Counted from the first letter of the stretch, positions 42,388 to 55,538 are shown. The stretch is DNA of 64,000 bases from Streptomyces sp. DG1A-41 (GCF_037055355.1 NZ_CP146350.1:2131001-2195000); one strand, 5' to 3'. Numbers and translations: made by a program. The notes: generated by a model from the letters alone, not told the origin.

Positions 42388-43173
42388 CTAGGGGTGCCTG
42401 CTGCTGACGGACACCACTTCCCCCGTCATGTACGAGGAGTAGCCGGAGGCCAGGAACACGATCACGTTGGCCACCTCCCAGGGCTCGGCGTACCGCCCGT
42501 AGGCCTCGCGGGCGGTCAGCTCGGCGAGCAGCTCGGGCGTGGTCACCTTCACCAGGTGCGGATGCAGGGCGAGGCTGGGCGCGACGGCGTTGACGCGCAC
42601 CCCGTACTCGGCCGCCTCGACGGCCGCGCACCGGGTCAGCGCCATCACGCCCGCCTTCGCGGCGGCGTAGTGGGCCTGCCCGGCCTGGGCGCGCCAGCCC
42701 ATGACGGAGGCGTTGTTGACGATCACCCCGCCGCTCTCCCGCATGCGGCGGAGCGCGGCCCGCACGCACCGGAACGTGCCGTTCAGCGTGACGTCCAGGA
42801 CGCGGGACCACTGGTCGTCGGTCATGTCGACGAGGTCCGCGGTGCCGCCGAGACCGGCGTTGTTGACCACGACGTCGAGCCGTCCGTGTTCCCGTACGGC
42901 CGTGTCGAAGAGGGCGCGTACCTGCGTCTCGTCTGTGACGTCGCAGGGCACCGCGGCGACCGATGCCGCGCCGAACTCGCCGGCCAGCTGCGCCTCGTGG
43001 TCCTTGAGCCGCCGTACGTGCGCGTCGCTGATCAGGACGCGTGCGCCCTCCTCCAGGAAGCGGCGCGCGGTGGACCCGCCGATCCCCGCGCCGGCCGCGG
43101 CGGTGAGGACGGCGGTCCGCCCCTTCAGCACGCCGTGGCCGGGCACGTACGACGGACTCTCGACGTCTGTCAT
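42388..43173 (-). CDS. ipdF: IpdF-like SDR reductase
   Basis: A 261-residue short-chain dehydrogenase/reductase matching IpdF (Rv3559c): LKGRTAVLTAAAGAGIGGST as cofactor site, NNAGLGG, and the catalytic YAAAK. IpdF oxidises the 5-hydroxyl of a hydroxy-HIC-CoA intermediate. The ATG at 43173 is the first gene of its operon and sits 10 bp from the operator palindrome. In M. tuberculosis the equivalent gene is close to, but not fused in an operon with, kstR2. Confidence 0.88.
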   Translation of the reverse strand: MTDVESPSYVPGHGVLKGRTAVLTAAAGAGIGGSTARRFLEEGARVLISDAHVRRLKDHEAQLAGEFGAASVAAVPCDVTDETQVRALFDTAVREHGRLDVVVNNAGLGGTADLVDMTDDQWSRVLDVTLNGTFRCVRAALRRMRESGGVIVNNASVMGWRAQAGQAHYAAAKAGVMALTRCAAVEAAEYGVRVNAVAPSLALHPHLVKVTTPELLAELTAREAYGRYAEPWEVANVIVFLASGYSSYMTGEVVSVSSRHP

Positions 43174-43182
43174 GGGCTCACG

Positions 43183-43206
43183 CTAACCTACCAAACACTT
43201 GTTAGG
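43183..43206. promoter_or_regulatory. KstR2-like operator in divergent ipdF/fadE30 promoter
   Basis: ACCAAACACTTGTT at 43190-43203 agrees with 9 of the 10 fixed positions of the KstR2 motif AnCAAGnnCTTGnT and is flanked by CTAAC and TTAGG. It lies between the start codons of ipdF (10 bp) and fadE30 (15 bp). Confidence 0.7.
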
Positions 43207-43220
43207 GAAGGAGGGTGGTC

Positions 43221-44360
43221 GTGGATCTCGCGTTCTCACCGGCCGACGAGGAGTTCCGCACCGAGGTGCGGGAGTGGCTGCACGCGCGTGTGCCGCGCGA
43301 GCCCCTGCCCTCCCTGGAGACGGCGGAGGGCTTCGCGGCCCACCGCGCCTGGGAGGCGGAGCTGGCCGCGGAGGGCTGGTCGGTGGTCGACTGGCCGGCG
43401 GAGTACGGCGGGCGGGACGCGGGGCTCCTGCGATGGCTGCTCTTCGAGGAGGAGTACTGGGCGGCGGGCGCCCCGGGGCGCGTCGGGCAGAACGGCATCC
43501 ATCTGCTCGCCCCGACCCTCTTCGCCCACGGCACCGGGGAGCAGCGGGCCCGGGTGCTGCCCCCGATGGCCTCCGGAGAGGTGATCTGGGCTCAGGCCTG
43601 GTCGGAGCCCGAGGCCGGTTCGGACCTGGCGTCCCTGCGGGCGAGGGCCGTGCGCACGGATGGCGGCTGGCTCCTCAGCGGCCAGAAGACCTGGTCCTCG
43701 CGTGCCGCGTTCGCCGACCGTGCGTTCGGCCTGTTCCGCAGCGACCCGGACACGGCCAAGCCCCACCAGGGCCTGACGTACCTCATGTTCGACCTGCGCG
43801 CACCGGGCGTCACGGTCCGCCCGATCGCCCGCCTCGACGGCAAGCCGGCGTTCGCGGAGCTGTTCCTGGACGAGGTCTTCGTGCCCGACGAGGACGTGAT
43901 CGGCGAACCCGGCCAGGGCTGGCGGATCGCGATGGCGACGGCCGGTGACGAACGCGGGCTGATGCTCCGCTCCCCGGGCCGTTTCCTCGCTGCCGCGCGC
44001 CGGCTGGAGGGGCTGTGGCGGGAGCGGGGCGGTCCGGTGTCCGAGCGGGACCGGGTGGCCGACGCTCTGATGGGCGCCCGCGCCTACCAGCTCTTCACGT
44101 ACGCGGCCGCCTCCCGCTTCATCGACGGCGAAACGGTCGGCCCGGAATCGAGCCTGAACAAGGTCTTCTGGTCCGAACTGGACATCGCGCTGCACGAGAC
44201 GGCCCTCGATCTCCTCGGCCCGGAGGGCGAGCCGGCCGACACCGACTGGGCGGAGCGGTACGTCTTCGCACTCGCCGGCCCGATCTACGCGGGCACGAAC
44301 GAGATCCAGCGCGACATCATCGCCGAGCGCCTGCTCGGCCTGCCGAAGGGACGCCGCTGA
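43221..44360 (+). CDS. fadE30: FadE30-like acyl-CoA dehydrogenase
   Basis: A 379-residue acyl-CoA dehydrogenase with the FAD/substrate blocks AQAWSEPEAGSDLASL, DGGWLLSGQKTWSS and the C-terminal YAGTNEIQRDIIAERLLG. The Glu that precedes this GT in medium-chain enzymes is Ala here, as in several steroid-type FadE proteins. In the HIP pathway FadE30 oxidises the propionyl side-chain or ring CoA thioester. The GTG at 43221 is chosen because AGGAGG lies 6 bp upstream. FadE31 is of similar length and cannot be excluded without alignment. Coupled to the next gene (TGATG). Confidence 0.82.
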   Translation: MDLAFSPADEEFRTEVREWLHARVPREPLPSLETAEGFAAHRAWEAELAAEGWSVVDWPAEYGGRDAGLLRWLLFEEEYWAAGAPGRVGQNGIHLLAPTLFAHGTGEQRARVLPPMASGEVIWAQAWSEPEAGSDLASLRARAVRTDGGWLLSGQKTWSSRAAFADRAFGLFRSDPDTAKPHQGLTYLMFDLRAPGVTVRPIARLDGKPAFAELFLDEVFVPDEDVIGEPGQGWRIAMATAGDERGLMLRSPGRFLAAARRLEGLWRERGGPVSERDRVADALMGARAYQLFTYAAASRFIDGETVGPESSLNKVFWSELDIALHETALDLLGPEGEPADTDWAERYVFALAGPIYAGTNEIQRDIIAERLLGLPKGRR

Positions 44361-45325
44361 TGCGTTTCCTCCTCGACGCCGAGCAGCGCGCCTTCGCCGC
44401 CTCGCTGGACGCCCTGCTGACGGCGGCGGGCACACCGGCGGTGGTGCGGGACTGGAGCCGGGGCGACCATACGAGCGGGCGGGCGCTGTGGTCCCGTATC
44501 GCGGAGGCCGGCGTGTTCGCGCCGGCGGTTCCACAGACGTACGAAGGCGGCCTGGGGCCGCGTCCGGTCGGACTGGCCGTCGCCTTCGTCGAGTTGGGCC
44601 GCCACGCGGTACCGGGCCCGCTGGTCGAGACGGTCACGGCGGCGGTGCTGCTCACCGGGGCCGACCCGGGTGTCGCCAAGCGGCTGCTGCCGGGGCTGGC
44701 GTCCGGGGAGACGATGGCGACGGTGGCACCCGCGGGCGGGTACGCCCTGGACGGCGACGCTGCCACCCTCCGGCTCTCCTGGGAGCCCGACGGCATCCGC
44801 CTCTCCCCCGGCCACGGTCCCGTCCGCCCCTCCCTCGACCCCGCCCGTCGCCTCACCCCCCTCGCCCCCGGCGGCGAGCTCCTCGACGCCCCCACCGGAC
44901 AGGCCCTCGCCTGGGCCCGTCTCGCCACCGCCGCCCAAGCCCTCGGGGTGGGCCTGGCACTCCTCGACAGAACCGTCGGATACGTCAGGCAACGCACCCA
45001 GTTCGGCGTCCCCGTCGGGTCGTTCCAGGCGGTCAAGCACCGGCTGGCCGACGCGAAGATCGCCCTGGAGTTCGCTCGCCCGCTGGTCTTCGGTGCCGCC
45101 CTGACGATGCGGCCGGCCGATGCCGCCGCCGCCAAGGCCGCCGCGTGCGAGGCGGCGTACACCACCGCCCGCACCGCGCTGCACCTGCACGGCGCGATCG
45201 GCTACACGGCGGAGTACGACCTGTCGCTATGGCTGACCAAGGCCCGGGCCCTGCGCACCGCCTGGGGCGATCCCCACGCGTGCCGGGCCCTGGTCGTCAG
45301 TGCGGCTGGTGATCGCCGCTGGTGA
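44360..45325 (+). CDS. Short acyl-CoA dehydrogenase-family subunit (FadE32/33-like)
   Basis: A 321-residue protein with the C-terminal acyl-CoA dehydrogenase helical domain (QRTQFGVPVGSFQAVKHRLAD, LHGAIGYTAEYDLSLWL) and a reduced N-terminal part. Short subunits of this size (FadE32, FadE33) pair with longer ones such as FadE31 in actinobacterial steroid heterotetramers, so it probably forms an alpha2beta2 enzyme with the upstream protein. A tract from about 44800 to 44950 is especially C-rich. The ATG overlaps the fadE30 stop by one base; the 3' end overlaps the cytochrome b gene by 29 bp. Confidence 0.82.
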   Translation: MRFLLDAEQRAFAASLDALLTAAGTPAVVRDWSRGDHTSGRALWSRIAEAGVFAPAVPQTYEGGLGPRPVGLAVAFVELGRHAVPGPLVETVTAAVLLTGADPGVAKRLLPGLASGETMATVAPAGGYALDGDAATLRLSWEPDGIRLSPGHGPVRPSLDPARRLTPLAPGGELLDAPTGQALAWARLATAAQALGVGLALLDRTVGYVRQRTQFGVPVGSFQAVKHRLADAKIALEFARPLVFGAALTMRPADAAAAKAAACEAAYTTARTALHLHGAIGYTAEYDLSLWLTKARALRTAWGDPHACRALVVSAAGDRRW

Positions 45326-46955
45326 TCTCCCGGTACTCCTCCACCGTCGGCTTCTCGATCCGCGCGTCCGGCCCGAACATCGCCTTCGCGAGCCGGGCAC
45401 GCAGCCGCTCGGACCGCTTGACCTTCCGGCGGACGCCCCCCGCGTCGACCTCGGGCCCCTCCTCGTACGGCGGGTTCTGCTCGTGCTGGGTGAGGGTGAA
45501 CAGCTCGGCCCGCGAGAGGGGCTCGTGCACCTCGATGTACTCGCCGTTCGGCAGCCGTTTGATGGTGCCGGTCTCCCTGCCGTGCAGCACCTTTGCGCGG
45601 TCGCGGCGCTGGAGGCCCATGCAGATCTTCTTCGTGACGATGAAGGCGACGACCGGCAGCACGAAGACGCCGATCCGCACGAACCAGGTGATCACGTTGA
45701 TGGACAGATGCAGATGCGTGGCCACGATGTCGTTGCCGCCGCCGATCAGCAGCACCGCGTACAGGGTCAGCCAGGCCACGCCCAGGCCGGTGCGCACGGG
45801 CGCGTTGCGCGGCCGGTCCAGGATGTGGTGCTCGCGTTTGTCGCCGGTGATCCACGCCTCGATGAAGGGATAGGCGCCGATGGCGAGCATGACCAGCGGG
45901 AAGAGCGCGAACGGGATGAACACGCCGAGGACCAGCGTGTGGCCCCACATGTTGATCTCCCATCCCGGCATCACCCGGATCAGCCCCTCGGAGAACCCGA
46001 GGTACCAGTCGGGCTGGGCGCCCGTGGTGACCAGGTCGGGGCGGTAGGGGCCGAAAGCCCACACGGGGTTGATCTGGGCGATCGCGCCCATGATGGTCAG
46101 AACGCCGAAGACGAGGAAGAAGAAGCCGCCCGCCTTGGCCATGTAGACCGGCAGGAAGGGCATCCCGACGACCGACCGCTCCTTGCGTCCGGGGCCCGGG
46201 AACTGGGTGTGCTTGTGGTAGAAGACCAGGATCAGATGGACGGTCACCAGGCCCAGCATGATCCCGGGCAGCAGCAGCACATGGACCGGGAAGAGGCGCG
46301 AGATGATGTCGTCGCCCGGGAACTCCCCGCCGAAGAGGAAGAACGCCACATACGTCCCGACGATCGGGATCGACAGGATCGCGCCGTGCGCGAAGCGCAG
46401 GCCGGTGCCGGACAGCAGGTCGTCCGGGAGGGAGTAGCCGGTCAGGCCGGTGATGATGCCGAGCATCAGCAGGGTCCAGCCGAAGACCCAGTTGAGCTCG
46501 CGGGGCTTGCGGAAGGCGCCGGTGAAGAACACCCGCATCATGTGCACCATCATGCCGGTGATGAAGACCAGCGCCGCCCAGTGGTGGACCTGCCGCATCA
46601 ACAGCCCGCCGCGCACGTCGAAGCTGATGTCCAGCGTGGACTCGAACGCCCTGGACATGAGCACGCCGTTGAGCTCCGTGTAGGACCCCTGGTAGACGAC
46701 CTCCTGCATGCTCGGCTCGAAGAACAGGGTGAGGTAGACACCGGTGAGGATCAGGACGATGAAGCTGTAGAGGGTGATCTCGCCCAGCATGAAGGACCAG
46801 TGGTCCGGGAAGACCTTGCGCATGTTGGCCTTGGCCAGCCCGTAGAGCCCGAGCCGCCCGTCCGCCCAGTCGGCGAGCTTCTCGCCCTTGCCGGCGGGAG
46901 GTCTCCTGCGAGCGGAAGCCGTCCCGTACACCCGTCGTGCGCCGTCGTCGCCCAT
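45297..46955 (-). CDS. Orphan cytochrome bc1 subunit b (QcrB-like)
   Basis: A 552-residue membrane protein with the eight-helix cytochrome b core. Heme-ligand histidines are in RQVHHWAALVF and RFAHGAILSIP and in the later helix with VTVHLILVFYHKH; the Qo-site PDWY motif occurs in GAQPDWYLG. The actinobacterial C-terminal cytoplasmic extension (about residue 430 on) is present. It resembles QcrB, which transfers electrons from menaquinol to heme c in the bcc-aa3 supercomplex, but qcrC, qcrA and ctaE are absent here, so it is a second, isolated copy. ATG at 46955 follows GGAGG by 9 bp. Confidence 0.9.
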   Translation of the reverse strand: MGDDGARRVYGTASARRRPPAGKGEKLADWADGRLGLYGLAKANMRKVFPDHWSFMLGEITLYSFIVLILTGVYLTLFFEPSMQEVVYQGSYTELNGVLMSRAFESTLDISFDVRGGLLMRQVHHWAALVFITGMMVHMMRVFFTGAFRKPRELNWVFGWTLLMLGIITGLTGYSLPDDLLSGTGLRFAHGAILSIPIVGTYVAFFLFGGEFPGDDIISRLFPVHVLLLPGIMLGLVTVHLILVFYHKHTQFPGPGRKERSVVGMPFLPVYMAKAGGFFFLVFGVLTIMGAIAQINPVWAFGPYRPDLVTTGAQPDWYLGFSEGLIRVMPGWEINMWGHTLVLGVFIPFALFPLVMLAIGAYPFIEAWITGDKREHHILDRPRNAPVRTGLGVAWLTLYAVLLIGGGNDIVATHLHLSINVITWFVRIGVFVLPVVAFIVTKKICMGLQRRDRAKVLHGRETGTIKRLPNGEYIEVHEPLSRAELFTLTQHEQNPPYEEGPEVDAGGVRRKVKRSERLRARLAKAMFGPDARIEKPTVEEYREITSGDHQPH

Positions 46956-47076
46956 ACGTCGTCGCCTCCCCGTGGCTCCTTCCCAGCGTGGCACGGCACG
47001 ACGGCGGTGCAAACGGGGCGCAGGGGCGGCTAGGCCAAGGGGCGGGCCGGTTAGGCCACGGGGGCGAGCAGATGGC

Positions 47077-47811
47077 TCAGCGGCTGCGGGGATCCCTCAC
47101 GATCCCCTGGGCCCTGGCGGCCATCAGCCACTTCGGGAACTCACCCACCAGTCGGTCGTACAGCTCGCCGTCCGGAACCTTCCGCGGCTCCTCACCCGCG
47201 TGGAAGAACCCGGCGTTGTCGACGACCCGCCTGCCCGGCACGGGCAGCTCGTCCAGCTTGCGCAGGAATTCGAACTGCTTGCTGCCCGGGTCACCGAAGC
47301 CGATGAACTGCCAGAACAGCGGCAGCCTCGCCGCCTTGCACAGGTACCGCTCCGCCGCGAGCTTGTTGATGGGCCCGCCGTCGGTCTGGAAGACCACGAG
47401 GGCCGGCTCGGTCGCCCCGCTGTCGACGTAGTGGTCGATGACGGCGTCCATCGCCAGGTGGTAGCTGGTCTTCCCCATGTGCCCGAGCCCGGCCGCGATC
47501 CGCTCGACCTTCCCCTGATGGTCGGCGAGCGCGATATCGGTGACGGCGTCGACGTCGGTGGAGAAGAACACGACCGGTACGGTGCCGTCGTCGTCGAGAT
47601 GCGCCGACAGCCCGAGCACCCGGTCGGCGAGCGCCTGCACGCTGCCGTCCCGGTAGTACGGCCTCATCGAGCCGGAGTAGTCGACGACGAGGTAGACCGC
47701 GGCCCGCAGCCCGTCGAGGCCGTGCTTCGTGAGGGAGACCCCGGCGCTCTTGTACAGGTCGACCAGCGTCGGCGCGGTCTCCTCGAAGGTGCGCAGATTG
47801 ATCGCGGCCAT
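47077..47811 (-). CDS. von Willebrand factor A domain protein (TerF/TerY-like)
   Basis: A 244-residue single VWA domain. The MIDAS metal site is DYSGSM (LVVDYSGSM) with later Thr in GKTSY and Asp in FQTDGG, so it should bind Mg2+. The surrounding sequence is like the tellurium-resistance-associated vWA proteins (TerF C-terminal part), which work with TerD-type proteins, but no ter genes are adjacent. Cytoplasmic. The ATG at 47811 begins a 206-bp divergent intergenic region shared with the chitosanase-like gene. Confidence 0.88.
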   Translation of the reverse strand: MAAINLRTFEETAPTLVDLYKSAGVSLTKHGLDGLRAAVYLVVDYSGSMRPYYRDGSVQALADRVLGLSAHLDDDGTVPVVFFSTDVDAVTDIALADHQGKVERIAAGLGHMGKTSYHLAMDAVIDHYVDSGATEPALVVFQTDGGPINKLAAERYLCKAARLPLFWQFIGFGDPGSKQFEFLRKLDELPVPGRRVVDNAGFFHAGEEPRKVPDGELYDRLVGEFPKWLMAARAQGIVRDPRSR

Positions 47812-48017
47812 ACGTGTCCCCCTGGATCACCGGACGTGCATGTCGAAAGTATGCCTCGGCGACCTGCCGGTGGAGGCGCGCGGACGACGGCGTACGCTTG
47901 CCCGCCTCTGGGCCGGCGCCGCGCGCAGGTGCGGGCGGGGCGTGCGCCGGGCCGCTGGTGCTCCGGGCGGCCGGGACGGTGGGGAAAGTTACGGAGCTGA
48001 CAGGCAGGGTGGTCCCA

Positions 48018-48923
48018 GTGAAGCGTGCCGGTGTGGTGTTCTTCGTCGCTGTTCCCGTGGTCGCCACGGCGGTGGCCTACTTCGTCGCACCCACGGACTC
48101 CGCCGAGCCCACCGCGAAACCCTCCGTGTCTGACGCCCAGGCGGCCCGGGAAGAGGCCAAGGACCGGGCCGAGGAGGAGCGGGCGGAGGACGACAAGGTG
48201 ATCGCGGGGCTGCCCGCGGGCCTGGCCGCCCCGGAGAAGAAGGAGCTGGCGCAGCGGATCGTGGCGAGCGCCCACCAGTCGACGCTGAACTGGCGCGCCC
48301 TCTACGGCTCCATCGAGGATCTGGGGGACGGCCGGGGCTACACCGCCGGGATCGTCGGCTTCTGCACCGGCACCCACGACCTGCTCGCCCTTGTCGAGCG
48401 CTACACCGAAACCCACCCTGGCAACGGCCTGGCCCGCTACCTGCCGGCCCTGCGCGAGGTCGACGGCACGGACTCCCACGAGGGCCTGGACCCCGGCTTC
48501 ACCGCGGCCTGGAAGGCGGAGGCGAAGCTCCCGGCCTTCCGCAGGGCCCAGGACGAGCACCGTGACCGTGTCTCCTTCGACCCGGCGGTCCGCCTCGCCA
48601 AGCTGGACGGACTGGGCACGCTCGGCCAGTTCGTCTACTACGACGCACTGGTCTTCCACGGCCCCGACACCAGCCCCGAAGGCTTCTACGGCCTGCGCGA
48701 ACGCGTGCTGCGCGTGGCGGACACACCGGCCGAGGGCGGCAGTGAGAAGGCGTACCTGGACACCTTCCTCGACATCCGCCGCACCACCATGGCCACCGAG
48801 CGCCCCGGCGCGGACACGAGCCGTGTCGACACCGCCCAGCGCCGTTTCCTGAACGAGGGCAACCTACGTCTCGAGACGCCGCTGGAGTGGGCCGTCTACG
48901 GGGACACGTACAAGGTGCCGTGA
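48018..48923 (+). CDS. GH46 chitosanase-like exported protein, catalytic Glu replaced
   Basis: A 301-residue protein whose residues about 70-300 are a GH46 domain: LYGSIEDLGDGRGYTAG, GFCTGTHDLL, YLPALREVDGTDSH and LGTLGQFVYYDALVFHGP. N-terminal hydrophobic segment (5-23) and an acidic Glu/Ala stretch (38-60) precede it, so it is secreted or membrane-anchored. In the N174 enzyme the acid/base Glu22 lies in AENSSLDW; here the position reads AHQSTLNW, i.e. His86. The nucleophile-side Asp (Asp104, in GDGRGY) is kept. Normal chitosanase activity is therefore doubtful. Start GTG 48018 with AGGGTGG upstream. Confidence 0.88.
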   Translation: MKRAGVVFFVAVPVVATAVAYFVAPTDSAEPTAKPSVSDAQAAREEAKDRAEEERAEDDKVIAGLPAGLAAPEKKELAQRIVASAHQSTLNWRALYGSIEDLGDGRGYTAGIVGFCTGTHDLLALVERYTETHPGNGLARYLPALREVDGTDSHEGLDPGFTAAWKAEAKLPAFRRAQDEHRDRVSFDPAVRLAKLDGLGTLGQFVYYDALVFHGPDTSPEGFYGLRERVLRVADTPAEGGSEKAYLDTFLDIRRTTMATERPGADTSRVDTAQRRFLNEGNLRLETPLEWAVYGDTYKVP

Positions 48924-48964
48924 CCAGGACCGTACAAGGTGCCGCGCCGGCCAGAGGAAAGCGG

Positions 48965-49009
48965 CGGCGCCTGCCCGTTCGTCCGGTCGGGGACAAGGGG
49001 CAGGCGCCG
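48965..49009. terminator. Hairpin between chitosanase-like gene and gltD
   Basis: CGGCGCCTGCCC pairs with GGGCAGGCGCCG (12 bp) across a 21-nt loop, between two converging genes. No U-tract. Confidence 0.7.
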
Positions 49010-49106
49010 TCTCGGGGGGTCTGGGGAATCCCCCCAGATATCCCGCCCGTACGCCTTTGTACGGGTTGTCTGTGAGTGACCGTCAGGTCAGTCCGTCACC
49101 AGGCTC

Positions 49107-50562
49107 TCAGACCATCAGCGCGCGGTCCGTCGGCCGGATCGGCGCCGGCAGTTCGCTGGCGCCCGTGAGGTGGCGGTCCACCCCGCGTGCCGCCGAGCGG
49201 CCCTCGGCGATCGCCCACACGATGAGCGACTGGCCGCGGCCCGCGTCACCGGCGACGAACACGCCCGGCACGTTGGTCTGGTAGTCGTCGTCGCGGGCGA
49301 TGTTGCCGCGCTCGTCGAGCTCCAGGCCGAACTGCTCGACCAGGCCGTTCTCCCGGTCTGTGCCGGTGAAGCCCATGGCGAGGGTGACCAGCTGGGCGGG
49401 GATCTTGCGCTCGGTGCCCGGCTTCGGGGTCAGCCGGCCGTCGATGAACTCCACCTCGGTGAGGTGCAGCCACTGGACGTTGCCGTCCTCGTCGCCCTCG
49501 AAGTGGGTCGTCGAGACCGAGTAGACGCGCTCGCCGCCCTCCTCGTGGGCCGAGGTGACCTTGTAGAGCATCGGGAAGGTCGGCCAGGGCTGGTTGATCG
49601 GGTGCCGCTCGTCGTTCGGGCGGGGCATGATCTCCAGCTGCGTCACGGAGGCCGCGCCCTGGCGGTGGGCCGTACCGACGCAGTCGGCACCGGTGTCGCC
49701 GCCGCCGATGACCACGACGTGCTTGCCCTCGGCCGAGATGGGGGGCGCCACGAAGTCGCCCTCCTGCACCTTGTTGGCCAGGGGCAGGTACTCCATGGCC
49801 TGGTAGATGCCCTTGAGCTCGCGGCCGGGCACCGGCAGATCACGGGCCGTGGTCGCGCCGACGGCCAGGACGACCGCGTCGTAGCGCTTCTTCAGGTCCG
49901 TCGCCTTCAGGTCGCGGCCGATCTCGATGCCCGTGCGGAAGCGGGTGCCCTCCGCGCGCATCTGCTCGATACGGCGGTTGATGTGCCGCTTCTCCATCTT
50001 GAACTCGGGGATGCCGTAGCGGAGGAGGCCTCCGATGCGGTCCGCGCGCTCGTAGACGGCGACGGTGTGGCCGGCCCGGGTCAGCTGCTGGGCGGCGGCC
50101 AATCCCGCGGGGCCGGAGCCGATGACGGCGACGGTCTTGCCGGACAGGCGCTCCGGGATCTGCGGGGCGACGTCCCCGGTCTCCCAGGCCTTGTCGATGA
50201 TCGAGACCTCGACGTTCTTGATGGTGACCGGCGGCTGGTTGATCCCGAGCACACACGCCGACTCACAGGGAGCGGGGCACAGGCGGCCCGTGAACTCCGG
50301 GAAGTTGTTCGTCGCGTGCAGCCGCTCCGAGGCGGCGGCCCAGTCCTCGCGGTAGGCGTAGTCGTTCCACTCGGGGATGAGGTTCCCGAGCGGGCAGCCG
50401 TTGTGGCAGAACGGGATGCCGCAGTCCATGCAGCGGCTGGCCTGCTTGCTGATGATGGGCAGCAGGGAGCCGGGGACGTAGACCTCGTTCCAGTCCTTGA
50501 CGCGCTCCTCGACGGGGCGGGACTTGGCGACCTCGCGCCCGTGGTTCAAAAAGCCCTTCGGG

Positions 50563-50570
<8 letters not shown>
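49107..50570 (-). CDS. gltD: Glutamate synthase small subunit
   Basis: A 487-residue NADPH-oxidising subunit of glutamate synthase. It has the N-terminal Fe-S cysteines ([14 protein letters not shown] and CPAPCESAC), the FAD site [15 protein letters not shown] and the NADPH site [11 protein letters not shown]. It passes electrons to GltB to reduce 2-oxoglutarate plus glutamine-derived ammonia to two glutamates. The ATG at 50570 overlaps the end of gltB by 8 bp, so translation is coupled. Confidence 0.97.
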
Positions 50571-55167
<4,597 letters not shown>

Positions 55168-55229
55168 CGGCTCTCCCGTCGTCGTCATGTGGCATATGCA
55201 TGGTGCCGAGGGACGACGTTGGCCCTCGC

Positions 55230-55256
55230 GTGATCGCAAAATTTCGTGCAGGTTAC
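55230..55256 (-). promoter_or_regulatory. Possible GlnR box upstream of gltB
   Basis: Read on the gene strand, GTAAC-6 nt-GAAAT-6 nt-ATCAC follows the GlnR pattern GTnAC-n6-GAAAC-n6-GTnAC with correct spacing and single-base differences in the second and third elements; the fourth is poor. It ends 63 bp before the start codon. GlnR is the global nitrogen regulator of actinobacteria. Confidence 0.45.
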
Positions 55257-55503
55257 ATGATGGAGCGGTTCTCGGGAACCGGGATAATCCGTTCCAACAT
55301 GCGGACACCGACGGCTCGCGGCAGGGGTACCGCACCGACGGTGGAAGCTATGGGGGCCAGCACGGAACGACCGGGTGAGATCGATGCCCGTCGGGCCGGA
55401 GGGCGGGACGGGCGCCTTCGCCCACCCCGCTGATCGCGCCCACGGGCCTCGTTGCCCGCAGCGCTTACGGCTCATGCCCCGTGGTTGCGCATTCGAAACC
55501 AGC

Positions 55504-55538
55504 AAGTAACGGCTACTTATGCGGCCCAACGCATAAGT
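55504..55538. promoter_or_regulatory. Overlapping inverted repeats downstream of VIT gene
   Basis: AAGTA-ACGGC-TACTT (55504-55518) overlaps ACTTATGCG-6 nt-CGCATAAGT (55515-55538), a perfect 9-bp repeat. The arms are unusually AT-rich for this genome, which argues for a protein site over a terminator, though it lies just after the VIT stop codon. Confidence 0.4.
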
